Source: Porphyromonadaceae bacterium UBA4259 (GTDB lineage: Bacteria; Bacteroidota; Bacteroidia; Bacteroidales; Muribaculaceae). Taken from it: a stretch of DNA of 61,040 bases. Shown piece after piece: positions 17,820 to 27,057 of this stretch; position 1 is the first letter of the stretch, and the number at the start of each line of letters is the position of its first letter. The notes below the pieces were generated by a model. That model ran no database searches and was not told the DNA's origin. It saw only the letters and a list, made by a program, of their open reading frames with translations. The stretch is taken from NCBI GenBank assembly GCA_002396125.1, contig DGWL01000077.1:1-61040 (forward strand), in the 5' to 3' direction. A program made the position numbers and the translations under genes.

Positions 17820-19688
17820 ATGGGAGCACTATTGCAGGTTGAAGGGTTGACCAAGTCGTTTGGCTACGACTTGCTCTTTGGTGACCTCGCCTTTGGGCTC
17901 GATGAGGGCGACAAGGTGGGGCTTATTGCCAAGAATGGCACAGGAAAGAGCACGTTGCTGAACCTGCTTGCGCGAGTCGACACGCCCGACTCGGGCACTA
18001 TAATCTATCGCAACGACCTGCGCATTGGCTACTTGCCACAGATGCCGGCCTTTGAAGGGGCCAAGACGGTGCTCGATGTGTGTCTTGAGGGTGACGACCC
18101 GTCGTCGCATGCCGTGCTCAGTTATGAGCGCGCCGTGACCAGTGGCGATGCCGATGCCATGACCGCAGCCATTCAGGCAATGGATAGTGCTCATGCCTGG
18201 GATTATGAGGAACGCTTTAAGCAGATTCTCACCCAGCTCAAGATTGACGACTATCATCAGCCCGTAGGAGAACTCAGTGGTGGCCAGGTGAAGCGCGTGG
18301 CACTCGCTAAGATTCTCATCGACGAGCCACAGTTTCTCATCCTTGACGAGCCCACCAACCACCTCGACATCGACATGATAGAGTGGCTCGAGAACTACCT
18401 GCGTCGCAGCACCATGACACTACTAATGGTCACTCACGACCGCTACTTCCTCGACAATATATGCACACGCATCATGGAGCTCGACCAGCAGGAAATATTT
18501 ACCTACGACGGTAACTACAACTATTACCTTGAGAAGCGTGCCGAGCGCATTGAGGCGCAAAACGCGCAGGTCGAGAAGGCTCGCAACCTGTTGCGCACCG
18601 AGCTTGAATGGATGCGGCGGCAGCCCCAAGCGCGCCAGCACAAGGCGCAGTATCGCATCGACGCTTTCTACGACCTGAAGGAACGTGCTCAAGGCCGTCG
18701 CGATGTGGGCGACGTGCGGCTGAACGTTAATTCGGCCTACATAGGCAAGAAAATATTTACAGCCCACCACGTGAGTAAGCGCTATGGCGACAAGGTGATA
18801 TTGCACGACTTTGAGTACACCTTTGCCCGCTATGAGAAGCTGGGCATCGTGGGTGATAATGGGGTGGGGAAGAGCACCTTCATCAAGTTGTTGCTGGGCG
18901 AGGTGCCCTGCGACGAGGGTAGCTTCGAGATTGGCAAGACTGTGCGGTTTGGCTACTACAGTCAGGAAGGTATGCACTTCGATGAGGGCAAGCGTGTGAT
19001 TGATGCCGTGCGCGATGTGGCCGAATACATCTACTTCGATGAGAAGACTCATTACACTGCGGCTCAGTTTTTAAATATGTTCCTCTTCTCCAACGCCGAT
19101 CAGCAAAAGCTAATTGCCAAGCTTAGCGGTGGGGAGAAACGACGACTCTACTTGGCGATGGTGCTGATGAGCAAGCCCAATTTTCTCATCCTCGATGAGC
19201 CTACCAACGACCTCGATATATCCACGCTTGAGATTCTGGAGGATTACCTGTCGAAGTTTAACGGCTGTGTGATAATCGTGAGTCACGACCGCTTCTTCAT
19301 GGATCGCACTGTTGACCACACATTTGTGTTCTTGGGTGATGGCGTGGTAAAAGATTTCCCCGGAAACTATAGCGAGTATCGTGCATGGAAAGACTATCAT
19401 GACCGGCTTGAAGCCGAGCAGGCACGTCTCACGGCAAAGCCTAAGGAAAAAGTGCAATATAATGTGCGCGACAATAGCAATAAACTTACATTCAAGGAAA
19501 AACGCGAGCTTGAGGCTCTCACTGCCGAGCTTGAGGCTCTCACTGCCGAGAAGGAGACGCTCGATGCTCTCTTCGCCAGTGGTGAGGTGATTAATGACAT
19601 GGACGTGAAGAGTGCCCGATACAGCCAGTTGCAAGACCTGCTTGAGGAGAAGGAAATGCGTTGGCTCGAACTGAGCGAGAAAGAGTAA
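17820..19688 (+). CDS. ABC-F family ATP-binding protein (Uup-like)
   Basis: A 622-residue soluble protein with two ABC ATPase domains and no membrane segment, the ABC-F arrangement of ribosome-associated translation factors. Domain 1 has Walker A GTGKST, signature LSGGQVKR and Walker B FLILDEPTNHLD. Domain 2 has GVGKST, LSGGEKRR and FLILDEPTNDLD. The linker between them is charged and helical. The C-terminal tail (about 550-622) is a coiled coil (ELEALTAELEALTAEKETL), which points to the Uup group rather than EttA. An antibiotic resistance role is not indicated. Confidence 0.9.
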   Translation: MGALLQVEGLTKSFGYDLLFGDLAFGLDEGDKVGLIAKNGTGKSTLLNLLARVDTPDSGTIIYRNDLRIGYLPQMPAFEGAKTVLDVCLEGDDPSSHAVLSYERAVTSGDADAMTAAIQAMDSAHAWDYEERFKQILTQLKIDDYHQPVGELSGGQVKRVALAKILIDEPQFLILDEPTNHLDIDMIEWLENYLRRSTMTLLMVTHDRYFLDNICTRIMELDQQEIFTYDGNYNYYLEKRAERIEAQNAQVEKARNLLRTELEWMRRQPQARQHKAQYRIDAFYDLKERAQGRRDVGDVRLNVNSAYIGKKIFTAHHVSKRYGDKVILHDFEYTFARYEKLGIVGDNGVGKSTFIKLLLGEVPCDEGSFEIGKTVRFGYYSQEGMHFDEGKRVIDAVRDVAEYIYFDEKTHYTAAQFLNMFLFSNADQQKLIAKLSGGEKRRLYLAMVLMSKPNFLILDEPTNDLDISTLEILEDYLSKFNGCVIIVSHDRFFMDRTVDHTFVFLGDGVVKDFPGNYSEYRAWKDYHDRLEAEQARLTAKPKEKVQYNVRDNSNKLTFKEKRELEALTAELEALTAEKETLDALFASGEVINDMDVKSARYSQLQDLLEEKEMRWLELSEKE

Positions 19689-19728
19689 TGATGCCGAGAG
19701 GCTCCTCGGAAATGAATGATTAGAAAAA

Positions 19729-19760
19729 TAAAGCCAGCCCTTGGTGTGGGGCTGGCTTAT
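19729..19760. terminator. Bidirectional terminator between ABC-F and fumarate reductase genes
   Basis: AAGCCAGCCC (19731-19740) pairs with GGGCTGGCTT (19749-19758), a 10-bp GC-rich stem with an 8-base loop, flanked by A-rich and T-rich sequence. It lies between convergent gene ends. Confidence 0.85.
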
Positions 19761-19783
19761 TGTTGATGTGTGTGCTTTATCGC

Positions 19784-20539
19784 TTAGTCGGCGCACTTGG
19801 CGCAGATGTACTCGCGGTTAAGACGTGCGATGTTGCTCAACTTGATGTTCTTGGGGCACTCTGCGGCACAGGCACCGGTATTGGTGCAGTTGCCGAATCC
19901 CAGCTCATCCATCTTGTTAAGCATAGCTTTAACGCGCTTCTTGGCCTCGGCCTTGCCTTGGGGCAGGAGAGCAAACTGGCTCACCTTGGCCGAAACGAAG
20001 AGCATTGCAGAGCCGTTCTTGCAGGCAGCCACGCAAGCGCCGCAACCAATGCAGCTGGCGCTGTCCATAGCCTCGTCGGCAGCCACCTTGCTGATGGGAA
20101 TTGCGTTGGCATCCTGTGCGCCGCCGGTGTTGAAGCTGACATAGCCACCGGCTTGCTGAATCTGGTCGAATGCGTTGCGGTTCACCATCAAGTCCTTTAT
20201 AACAGGGAATGCAGCCGAGCGCCAGGGCTCAACGGTGATGGTCTCTCCATTCTTGAAGCGGCGCATGTAGAGCTGGCAAGTGGTAGCACCGGTTGCCGGT
20301 CCGTGTGGATGGCCGTTGATGTAAAGTGAGCACATACCGCAAATACCCTCGCGGCAGTCGTGGTCGAAGGCTACAGGCTCTTCACCGCGCTCAACGAGTT
20401 GCTCATTAAGAATGTCAAGAGTCTCAAGGAACGAGGTGTCGGTGGGAATGTCCTGGAGCTCATAGGTTACAAACTCACCCTGCTCTTTAGGTCCAGCCTG
20501 ACGCCAAATTTTCAGTTTTACACTTATGCTAGTTTCCAT
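19784..20539 (-). CDS. frdB: Fumarate reductase / succinate dehydrogenase iron-sulfur subunit
   Basis: A 251-residue electron-transfer subunit of the membrane quinol:fumarate reductase that anaerobic Bacteroidales use to form succinate. The [2Fe-2S] cluster ligands are C62, C67 and C70 (DCREGICGMC) and C88. The C-terminal ferredoxin-like part has CIGCGACVAACKNG and CTNTGACAAECPKNI for the [4Fe-4S] and [3Fe-4S] clusters. It is last in the order frdC-frdA-frdB, 15 bases behind frdA. Confidence 0.95.
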   Translation of the reverse strand: METSISVKLKIWRQAGPKEQGEFVTYELQDIPTDTSFLETLDILNEQLVERGEEPVAFDHDCREGICGMCSLYINGHPHGPATGATTCQLYMRRFKNGETITVEPWRSAAFPVIKDLMVNRNAFDQIQQAGGYVSFNTGGAQDANAIPISKVAADEAMDSASCIGCGACVAACKNGSAMLFVSAKVSQFALLPQGKAEAKKRVKAMLNKMDELGFGNCTNTGACAAECPKNIKLSNIARLNREYICAKCAD

Positions 20540-20545
20540 ATAACT

Positions 20546-22555
20546 TTAGTTTTTGTAATTACGTGTTTGAACCTTAATTGCCTCGTAGTGTAGTGGCTCC
20601 TTGATTAAGCTTGGAGCTTTCTCGTCGTTGCCGTTGTATTTCCAGCAAGAAACATAGAAGAAGTTCTCGTCGTCGCGCTTGGCTTCACCTTCCTCGGTTT
20701 GATGCTCTTCGCGGAAGTGACCACCACACGATTCCTCACGGTTGAGTGCGTCGTAGGCGATAAGCTCACCCATGGTGATAAAGTCGCGCAGGCGGAATGC
20801 CTTGTCGAGCTCGATGTTCATGCCATCTTGAGTGCCGGGAACAAAGAGGTCGGTCTCAAACACCTTGCGCAACTCCTTGATTTTCTCAAGAGCTGTCTCA
20901 AGGCTTTGCTTGGTGCGTCCCATGCCCACGTAGTCCCACATGATGTTACCCAGCTCCTTGTGGATGCTGTCGACTGAGCGATGACCTTGAATCGACATGA
21001 GATTGTCGAGGTTGGCCTGAACGCGCTCCTCGGCTTCCTCAAACTCAGGAAGGTCGGTCGAGAATCTTGGCACGGTGATTTGGTCGCTCAGGTAGTTCTG
21101 GATGGTGTAAGGCAGCACAAAGTAACCGTCGGCCAAGCCTTGCATGAGCGCCGAAGCACCCAGGCGGTTAGCGCCGTGGTCGCTGAAGTTACACTCGCCA
21201 ATGGCGAAGAGGCCCTTAACCGAAGTCTGTAGTTCATAGTCAACCCAGATGCCGCCCATTGTGTAGTGGATGGCGGGATAAATCATCATGGGGTTGTAGT
21301 ACTTGACGCCGTCAATCTCGTTGGCGAGTTCGCCCGGGTTGACGTCGGTGATTTCCTCATACATGTCGAAGAGGTTGCCATAGCGCTGGCGCACCACGTC
21401 AATGCCAAGGCGGTTGATAGCCTCGCTGAAGTCGAGGAACACAGCTTGACCGGTGTTGTTCACACCATAACCCTTGTCGCAACGCTCCTTGGCTGCACGG
21501 CTGGCAACGTCGCGTGGCACGAGGTTACCGAAGGCAGGATAACGGCGCTCCAGGTAGTAATCGCGCTCTTCCTCGGGAATGTCGCTACCCTTGATTTCGC
21601 CGGCCTGCAGGCGCTTGGCATCGTCGATGCTCTTGGGCACCCAGATGCGTCCGTCGTTACGCAGCGACTCACTCATGAGTGTGAGTTTCGACTGCTTGTC
21701 GCCGTGGCGTGGGATACAGGTGGGGTGAATTTGAACATAGGCGGGATTGGCAAAGTAAGCGCCCTTGCGATAGCAAGCCATAGCAGCACTCACGTTGCAA
21801 GCCATTGCGTTGGTCGAGAGGAAATAGGTGTTGCCGTAGCCGCCGGTAGCGATTACCACAGCGTGGGCAGCGAAGCGCTCGAGCTTGCCTGTGATGAGGT
21901 TCTTGGCGATGATACCGCGTGCGCGGCCGTCGATGATAACCACGTCGTGCATCTCGTAGCGGTTGTAGCTCTTCACGTTACCCATCTTAATCTGGCGGTT
22001 GAGCGACGAGTAGGCACCAAGCAGCAGCTGCTGGCCGGTTTGTCCCTTGGCGTAGAAGGTGCGGCTCACCTGAGCACCACCAAACGAGCGGTTAGCCAGC
22101 AAGCCACCATACTCGCGTGCGAAAGGAACACCCTGTGCCACGCACTGGTCGATGATATTGTTTGACACTTCGGCAAGGCGATAAACGTTGGCCTCACGTG
22201 CGCGGTAGTCACCACCCTTCACGGTGTCGTAGAAGAGGCGATATACCGAGTCGCCGTCGTTTTGATAATTCTTTGCTGCATTGATACCACCTTGCGCGGC
22301 GATTGAGTGGGCGCGGCGTGGTGAATCCTGGATGCAGAAGTTGAGCACTTTGAAGCCCATCTCTCCCAGGGTGGCAGCGGCGCTGGCGCCAGCGAGTCCG
22401 GTACCTACCACGATGATGTCGAGACGACGCTTGTTGGCGGGGTTGACGAGTTTTTGATGCGCCTTATAGTTGGTCCATTTCTCAGCCACGGGTCCCTCGG
22501 GAATCTTGGAGTCGATGACTGGCTGAGCAACGTTGTTCTTAATGTTTTCTTCCAT
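20546..22555 (-). CDS. frdA: Fumarate reductase / succinate dehydrogenase flavoprotein subunit
   Basis: A 669-residue catalytic subunit with covalently bound FAD. The FAD-binding motif is VVGTGLAGASAAATLGEMG, and the flavin-linking histidine lies in RRAHSIAAQGGINAAKN. Substrate-site segments include HPTCIPRHG, HYTMGGIWVD and GASALMQGLADG. The start is the ATG at 22555; the frame can be read from a TTG at 22564, but that is unnecessary. Length fits the long B-type enzymes of Bacteroidota and Wolinella. Confidence 0.95.
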   Translation of the reverse strand: MEENIKNNVAQPVIDSKIPEGPVAEKWTNYKAHQKLVNPANKRRLDIIVVGTGLAGASAAATLGEMGFKVLNFCIQDSPRRAHSIAAQGGINAAKNYQNDGDSVYRLFYDTVKGGDYRAREANVYRLAEVSNNIIDQCVAQGVPFAREYGGLLANRSFGGAQVSRTFYAKGQTGQQLLLGAYSSLNRQIKMGNVKSYNRYEMHDVVIIDGRARGIIAKNLITGKLERFAAHAVVIATGGYGNTYFLSTNAMACNVSAAMACYRKGAYFANPAYVQIHPTCIPRHGDKQSKLTLMSESLRNDGRIWVPKSIDDAKRLQAGEIKGSDIPEEERDYYLERRYPAFGNLVPRDVASRAAKERCDKGYGVNNTGQAVFLDFSEAINRLGIDVVRQRYGNLFDMYEEITDVNPGELANEIDGVKYYNPMMIYPAIHYTMGGIWVDYELQTSVKGLFAIGECNFSDHGANRLGASALMQGLADGYFVLPYTIQNYLSDQITVPRFSTDLPEFEEAEERVQANLDNLMSIQGHRSVDSIHKELGNIMWDYVGMGRTKQSLETALEKIKELRKVFETDLFVPGTQDGMNIELDKAFRLRDFITMGELIAYDALNREESCGGHFREEHQTEEGEAKRDDENFFYVSCWKYNGNDEKAPSLIKEPLHYEAIKVQTRNYKN

Positions 22556-22595
22556 TTGTTGCAAAATTTTTAGTGATTAATTACTCAGCTGAATG

Positions 22596-23279
22596 TTAGC
22601 ACAATTCACCAATGCATTCAACTCCAAAAGCAAACTTGCAAGTGAGAGCAATGACCACAATGGCAAAAATCAGCATCACGATGGTTGCCCACCACCAGCC
22701 AATGCACTTGATGCGGCCAATCCATTTGTCATTGTTAACGCCAATCGACTGGAAGGCGCTCCAAAAACCATGGGTGATGTGGAACCACAAGGCTACAAAC
22801 CAGATGAGGTAGACTACGCACACCCAAGGCTGGCTGAAGGCTGCCTCGAGAGCCGCATAGCCACTCTCGGGTTCATCGCCCATAATCTCAGGCAGCTGCA
22901 TCTTGGCCCAGAACTGGAACAAGTGAAGCACCAGGAAGCACAACACGATGATGCCAAGCACGAGCATGTTTTGCGAAGCCCATTCTACGCTCTTGGGGCG
23001 AGCAGTGACTGCATAGCGGTCGTTGCCGCGCGCGCTGCGGTTTTGCAGCGTGAGGATAAAAGCGTAGATGATGTGAATGGCAAAACCTGCCGCAAGCACA
23101 GCTGTGCCCACCAGTGCATACCAATTAGCGCCCAAGAATTCGCACACAGCCTCATATGCGTCGAGCGAGAAGACTGCAACCGCGTTCATTAGCGCATGAA
23201 AAGTTAGAAATAGGATCAGGAAAAGGCCTGTGACGCTCATCACAACCTTTCGTCCTACCGAAGATTTAAATAACCACAT
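22596..23279 (-). CDS. frdC: Fumarate reductase / succinate dehydrogenase cytochrome b subunit
   Basis: A 227-residue integral membrane subunit with five predicted helices and internal histidines placed to bind haem (TFHALMNA, VLHLFQFW, WFHITHGFWSAF). It anchors FrdA and FrdB and exchanges electrons with menaquinone. It is first in the operon with a promoter at 23371-23402. Confidence 0.9.
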   Translation of the reverse strand: MWLFKSSVGRKVVMSVTGLFLILFLTFHALMNAVAVFSLDAYEAVCEFLGANWYALVGTAVLAAGFAIHIIYAFILTLQNRSARGNDRYAVTARPKSVEWASQNMLVLGIIVLCFLVLHLFQFWAKMQLPEIMGDEPESGYAALEAAFSQPWVCVVYLIWFVALWFHITHGFWSAFQSIGVNNDKWIGRIKCIGWWWATIVMLIFAIVVIALTCKFAFGVECIGELC

Positions 23280-23370
23280 AGTAGTGTAGAATTTAGTTAT
23301 TAATTGAATTATTTGGTTTTATGTCAAGTGTTTAAGGACCGTGCGCTGGTGCGCATGGCGAAATTTTTTG

Positions 23371-23402
23371 CAAATTTACCTTTTTTAATCGTCATTTGCA
23401 AC
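23371..23402 (-). promoter_or_regulatory. Promoter for the frdCAB operon
   Basis: Minus-strand GTTG (23399-23402), 20 bases, then TAAATTTG (23371-23378). The leader to the frdC start at 23279 is about 85 bases. Confidence 0.65.
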
Positions 23403-23424
23403 CATTGTTGAAAAATATTAGGTG

Positions 23425-23465
23425 TAAAAAAATACCGCTAGTGGAGATTTTGGTTCCACTAGCGG
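23425..23465 (-). terminator. Terminator of the acid phosphatase gene
   Basis: CCGCTAGTGGA (23435-23445) pairs with TCCACTAGCGG (23455-23465), an 11-bp perfect stem. On the minus strand it is followed by a T-rich run (23425-23434), so it ends transcription coming from 24381-23527. Confidence 0.85.
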
Positions 23466-23526
23466 TTGTTGACGTTGCAAATCTCAATGAAGGTTGTGTT
23501 ATGCTTTGATTGGCTTATGCCGGCGA

Positions 23527-24381
23527 TTACCTTATTGATTTGCGGTCTTTCTCTATCACAATGCCGTGAAAGTTGCGTGACACACGTTGTCCCTGCAGAT
23601 TGTAGGCTTGCTGTGGCTGCGACTGCTGGCCGATGTTCACGTTGGTGATTGCCGATTGGCCTTGAGTCTTGGCGATGTATTCATTTTGAGCTTTCTTCAT
23701 CTGCGCAATAAACGCCTCGCTGCCTTGCAGGGCACAAAAGCCTATGCTTGCCGCGGTGCGGCTATTGTCCACATCGCTTTGCCAGTGAGCACCCACAATC
23801 ACGCGGCTGTTGCAATAGTCCCATCCGCGCTTGAAGATGGCGTCGGCACGTTGTGGGGCAATTTGTGCAAGAAGCAGTGAGATTCCCCATCCGCGCAGGC
23901 TGTGGCCGCTGGGATAACTTCCCTCGCCACGCAGCTCATCTTCCTCGTGCGATGGCATGGGGTCGTCATAGCGCTCAAAGGGACGCTGACGCTTATAGTG
24001 GGCCTTGGTTTCCTTGCGCATGGGGTCGGTGGTTGCCATGCTGGTTTCCAGCAATTTCCAAATCTCGGGAGTGCCAGCCTCGGTGATTTCCAGGCCGAAA
24101 GCTTCTTTCCACAGGGCATAGAGCTTAGCATGGTCGTCCCACTCGGCATCGGCAATGGCTTGTGCCACACGCTCCTGGTCGAGTCGCTGCTGCTTTCCCC
24201 AGCAGTAGCGCACCACGTCGGCGGCAAACTCGGGGCTATCAAATGCGGGCGGTTCGGGCATGATATTGATAAGTTTAGGGAGCTGGTCAAGCTCAAAATA
24301 GGGTTGCACAGCGTTGTCTTGAGCGCTGATGCTCATTGTAGCAAGCATAATGGTTGCTACGATAAAGCAAGTTTTTTTCAT
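23527..24381 (-). CDS. Class A (PAP2-type) secreted acid phosphatase
   Basis: A 284-residue secreted phosphatase with a signal peptide ending near ISAQ. The full phosphatase signature is present: KAHYKRQRP (K-x6-RP), GSYPSGH, and SRVIVGAHWQSD (SR-x5-H-x2-D), including the nucleophilic and acid-base histidines. PAP2 class A enzymes hydrolyse phosphomonoesters in the periplasm. It lies in a minus-strand group with a beta-barrel protein and a phospholipase C-like lipoprotein, so joint phosphorus or lipid-headgroup use is possible but inferred. Confidence 0.9.
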   Translation of the reverse strand: MKKTCFIVATIMLATMSISAQDNAVQPYFELDQLPKLINIMPEPPAFDSPEFAADVVRYCWGKQQRLDQERVAQAIADAEWDDHAKLYALWKEAFGLEITEAGTPEIWKLLETSMATTDPMRKETKAHYKRQRPFERYDDPMPSHEEDELRGEGSYPSGHSLRGWGISLLLAQIAPQRADAIFKRGWDYCNSRVIVGAHWQSDVDNSRTAASIGFCALQGSEAFIAQMKKAQNEYIAKTQGQSAITNVNIGQQSQPQQAYNLQGQRVSRNFHGIVIEKDRKSIR

Positions 24382-24472
24382 TTGGTTGTTATTATATAAA
24401 TGTTATTTGAATTCTTTTATTAAGCAAGAGTTTATGGAATAAGGAAGCCTTTTCGGGCAAACTCAATAATTA

Positions 24473-25336
24473 TCAAAATATCTTATAAGCAAGTCGAATT
24501 TGTATCATTGGATAGGCACTGAACCATGAGATGAAGTGTGTGATGCCCGATTCCTTTGAGCTCGATTTGATTTTCTTGCCGTTGTTGAACACAAAATTTG
24601 GAGTGCCCCAAAACAAGAGACCTGCATCGAGCGCAACGCTCAAGCGATGGTGACGGGCCATGCTTTGTCCGAAGCCGATGCCCAGATAGGGCTTCACAGC
24701 CCAAGTCTTCATTTTCACGTCGATGTTATAGTTCTCATCGGCGGTGAACACATAGTCGCCAAACTTTAGACCCACCGGCGGATAGTTGGTGTGGAACATG
24801 GCGTTGTAGTCTTCAACCTTTTTATTGGCGTCGTAGAGCGACTCCAGCGCTCCATCGTTGGTGTTGCGGAAGTGCAGGAAAGTGCGGTTGCCGGCAAAGA
24901 GTCCGGCCGAAAAATAGAATGGAGTGGGGAAGGGGTGAACCTCGGCCATGATGAATGCGTTCCAAAAGCGTGGCTTGATGGCAAGTTCCACTTTGTCAAC
25001 CATCTTGGCCTGCTTGATGGCGTCGTCCTCAACAAGTTGCATCTGGGTGATGTCGCTTGCGGTGTTGATAGCCTTGAACTTGATGTCGCCAATAGCATTG
25101 CCCACGAAGCCGGCACGCACTGTGACCACGCGGTGCAATGGCACGGCCACATCGATGCCTGTGCCGCCCAAGCCCGTCTGGAGTCCCACGGCAAGGTGGT
25201 TCAACATGCCGTTCTCGCTGTGAAGTTTCAAGCTCTTGTTCTCCTGTGCGCCGATGACTGGTGTCAAGAGTGCTATTGCCGCGGTCACTGCCAGCGCACG
25301 ATAAAGCTGTGATATAAAATGTCTGTACTGTTTCAT
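24473..25336 (-). CDS. Outer-membrane beta-barrel-like protein
   Basis: A 287-residue protein with a signal peptide (MKQYRHFISQLYRALAVTA, cleavage near IGAQ). Alternating hydrophobic strands ending in a terminal aromatic (QIRLAYKIF) are typical of an outer-membrane barrel. An in-frame ATG at 25348 would add four residues. It lies 20 bases behind the PI-PLC-like gene and is probably in the same operon. No specific porin family is recognised. Confidence 0.65.
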   Translation of the reverse strand: MKQYRHFISQLYRALAVTAAIALLTPVIGAQENKSLKLHSENGMLNHLAVGLQTGLGGTGIDVAVPLHRVVTVRAGFVGNAIGDIKFKAINTASDITQMQLVEDDAIKQAKMVDKVELAIKPRFWNAFIMAEVHPFPTPFYFSAGLFAGNRTFLHFRNTNDGALESLYDANKKVEDYNAMFHTNYPPVGLKFGDYVFTADENYNIDVKMKTWAVKPYLGIGFGQSMARHHRLSVALDAGLLFWGTPNFVFNNGKKIKSSSKESGITHFISWFSAYPMIQIRLAYKIF

Positions 25337-25357
25337 AACGTTAACCATGCATGTTGT

Positions 25358-26608
25358 TTATTTAAATAAGTTTTTATTCGACATGATAAGCAGGTTGGTA
25401 AGCGACTGGCTGCGTGGATAGAAGCCATAGAGATAGTCGCTGGTGTAGGGAGTGCCGCCATTGATGATACAATGCACATAGTCGTGGCACGCCATGTCCA
25501 TGGGCATTATGCCCAGTGTGCCCTCGCCTGAACGCAACTCTTCAATCACCTTGGGGTGCAGGTTTGAGGCATTGGTGATATATCCTCGAGCCGACACCTC
25601 GGTGTAGGCCGAGCAGTGGTTCACAATCCAGATGTTCTCGTCGCTTGCTGTTGCCTCGCGAGCACTCTTCATCATGGCTAGCACGGTAGCAATCTTGGTT
25701 GCCATGCGCTTTTCGCTCGTAGTCTTGTAGTAGTCTTGCTTATAAAGCGTGGCTTTGATGCTTGGATCCTCCATGTTGTAGATGGCGCAACTGCGTTGCT
25801 GCTCGGGATGAACCTCCTCGTCAACATCGGGGTCCTCATCGGGCCAGTCACAATAGGCGACAGGGTAGTGGAACGCGGGGTTGACAGGGCGCAGGTCGTA
25901 GCGACTGAGCCACAAAATCTTACCTCGCATCTCGCCCACCGTAATATCGGGGCGCCAGTTCTCGACAAACAACCCTTGATACTTGGGTTTTGAGAGCACT
26001 TTGTTAAGCAAGACAGTCCAGTTTTGCTGGCTCTCCATGCCGTTGTCGGCTTGTATTTTTACGATAAAGAACTCCGAGGGGTGCAATCTGAGGAATTGTT
26101 GCATCCAGTCGATTGACTCCTCAAACGAAACATTCACCTCGGTAAAGCCGTGCGCGAGACGCAGGATTTGGCGGTCTTCAACCTTTTGGGCGAGGGTGTC
26201 GATAGCCACCACGGGGCGGAAGTCGAAGAAGCGAATGCCACTCGACATTTGCTCGTCAAAGGTCGAAACCTGGCTTATTGCCATGATGTTGGAGAAATAC
26301 TTGACCACTGGGGTATAGAAACCCATGCCTGTCATGCTGTCGTGGGTGCCCGGAATACTCAGCTTGCACACTTTTACATCGTCTTTAACAAGCGACAGCC
26401 AGTCGGTGAGCGGCGCGTCGAGTTGATAGGGGTACTGGATTTGGTCTTGATACCCTTCGGTGAAAAGATAGGGCACATCGAGTGAGTTCTCATCGTAGTA
26501 GGGCAAGCTGTTCTCTTCATCACAACTGCTCAACAGCGCGGTACTGAGTGTTGCCAGTGCCATGAAAACGAGGAAACTCCATTTTGATTGTTTAGAATAG
26601 ATTTTCAT
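25358..26608 (-). CDS. Phosphatidylinositol-specific phospholipase C-like lipoprotein
   Basis: A 416-residue lipoprotein (lipobox LLSSC, Cys29) with a PI-PLC X domain. Catalytic-type histidines are H89 in SIPGTHDSMTG and H153 in LAHGFTEV. SSGIRFFDFRP supplies the conserved Arg and Asp, and HPSEFFIVKIQ is the following strand. Bacterial PI-PLCs cleave phosphatidylinositol or GPI anchors without calcium; host lipids are a plausible substrate in the gut, but this is inferred. I use the ATG at 26608 because the 96 codons upstream have no protein character and this start gives a lipoprotein signal. Confidence 0.85.
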   Translation of the reverse strand: MKIYSKQSKWSFLVFMALATLSTALLSSCDEENSLPYYDENSLDVPYLFTEGYQDQIQYPYQLDAPLTDWLSLVKDDVKVCKLSIPGTHDSMTGMGFYTPVVKYFSNIMAISQVSTFDEQMSSGIRFFDFRPVVAIDTLAQKVEDRQILRLAHGFTEVNVSFEESIDWMQQFLRLHPSEFFIVKIQADNGMESQQNWTVLLNKVLSKPKYQGLFVENWRPDITVGEMRGKILWLSRYDLRPVNPAFHYPVAYCDWPDEDPDVDEEVHPEQQRSCAIYNMEDPSIKATLYKQDYYKTTSEKRMATKIATVLAMMKSAREATASDENIWIVNHCSAYTEVSARGYITNASNLHPKVIEELRSGEGTLGIMPMDMACHDYVHCIINGGTPYTSDYLYGFYPRSQSLTNLLIMSNKNLFK

Positions 26609-26822
26609 CTGTTTTAGAAAAATTGAGGTTATCTTCGCGGTGCGACGCGCGAAGGTTTTGATTAACAGTGTTATAGGTCGCGCTTGCCAAGCTGCGGCAA
26701 GAATGATTTCCACAAAGATACAACAATTTTGGTAAAGTTGCGGCCGTTTGAACCAATTATTTTTGATAAAATAATGCGCTCTTGATGACACAACCGTGGA
26801 TGGGCGCCTTTCTTGAGTGAGG

Positions 26823-26838
26823 GTGAGGACAAGATTCA
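26823..26838. repeat. Diverged copy of the tRNA-Ser 3' end
   Basis: GTGAGGACAAGATTCA matches the 3' end and T-arm of the tRNA-Ser gene at 27059-27074 except at the ends. It lies in a 448-base spacer (26609-27056) without a gene. Confidence 0.55.
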
Positions 26839-26873
26839 CTAGTATTGGATGTCGGCTGCACTCGGCACCCAGA

Positions 26874-26889
26874 GAGAGGACAAGATTCG
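26874..26889. repeat. Exact 16-base copy of the tRNA-Ser 3' end
   Basis: GAGAGGACAAGATTCG is identical to 27059-27074 inside tRNA-Ser and lies 185 bases away in direct orientation. Such direct repeats of a tRNA 3' end are what integrase-mediated insertion leaves behind. No integrase is present. Confidence 0.65.
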
Positions 26890-26933
26890 CTCGCATTCGC
26901 TTCGCGCATCTTGTGCGCCCCGGCGGGGGCGCT

Positions 26934-27057
26934 GCCTTTGAGCAACCGATTGCTGAAGCAATCTTGGGGTCGCTTTGCTATATAGCCGCTCTCGCGCAAG
27001 CTCGGTGCGCCACATAGCAAAACAACCGGCCACTTACATGGTCGGTTGCTCAAAGGC
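26934..27057. repeat. Small element with 16-bp perfect terminal inverted repeats
   Basis: GCCTTTGAGCAACCGA (26934-26949) recurs inverted at 27042-27057, where it abuts the tRNA-Ser 3' end. The 92 bases between can fold further: GATTGCTGAAGCAATC (26948-26963) is a hairpin, and CTTTGCTATATAG pairs partly with CATAGCAAAAC. On the minus strand it would form a large stem right after the tRNA. Whether it is a tiny mobile element, an attachment-site relic or a processing structure is not known. Confidence 0.5.

Noticed and set aside
17587..17829. An 81-codon extension of the lipoprotein gene
   Set aside because: It crosses the ABC-F promoter and start codon region and would hide a good lipoprotein signal peptide.
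21266..22165. A 299-codon open frame on the plus strand opposite frdA
   Set aside because: It is fully antisense to the conserved frdA gene, has no recognisable motif and no promoter, and arises from codon bias of the real gene.
26609..26896. A 96-codon extension of the PI-PLC-like gene
   Set aside because: No protein-like pattern, and the ATG at 26608 gives a correct lipoprotein signal peptide.
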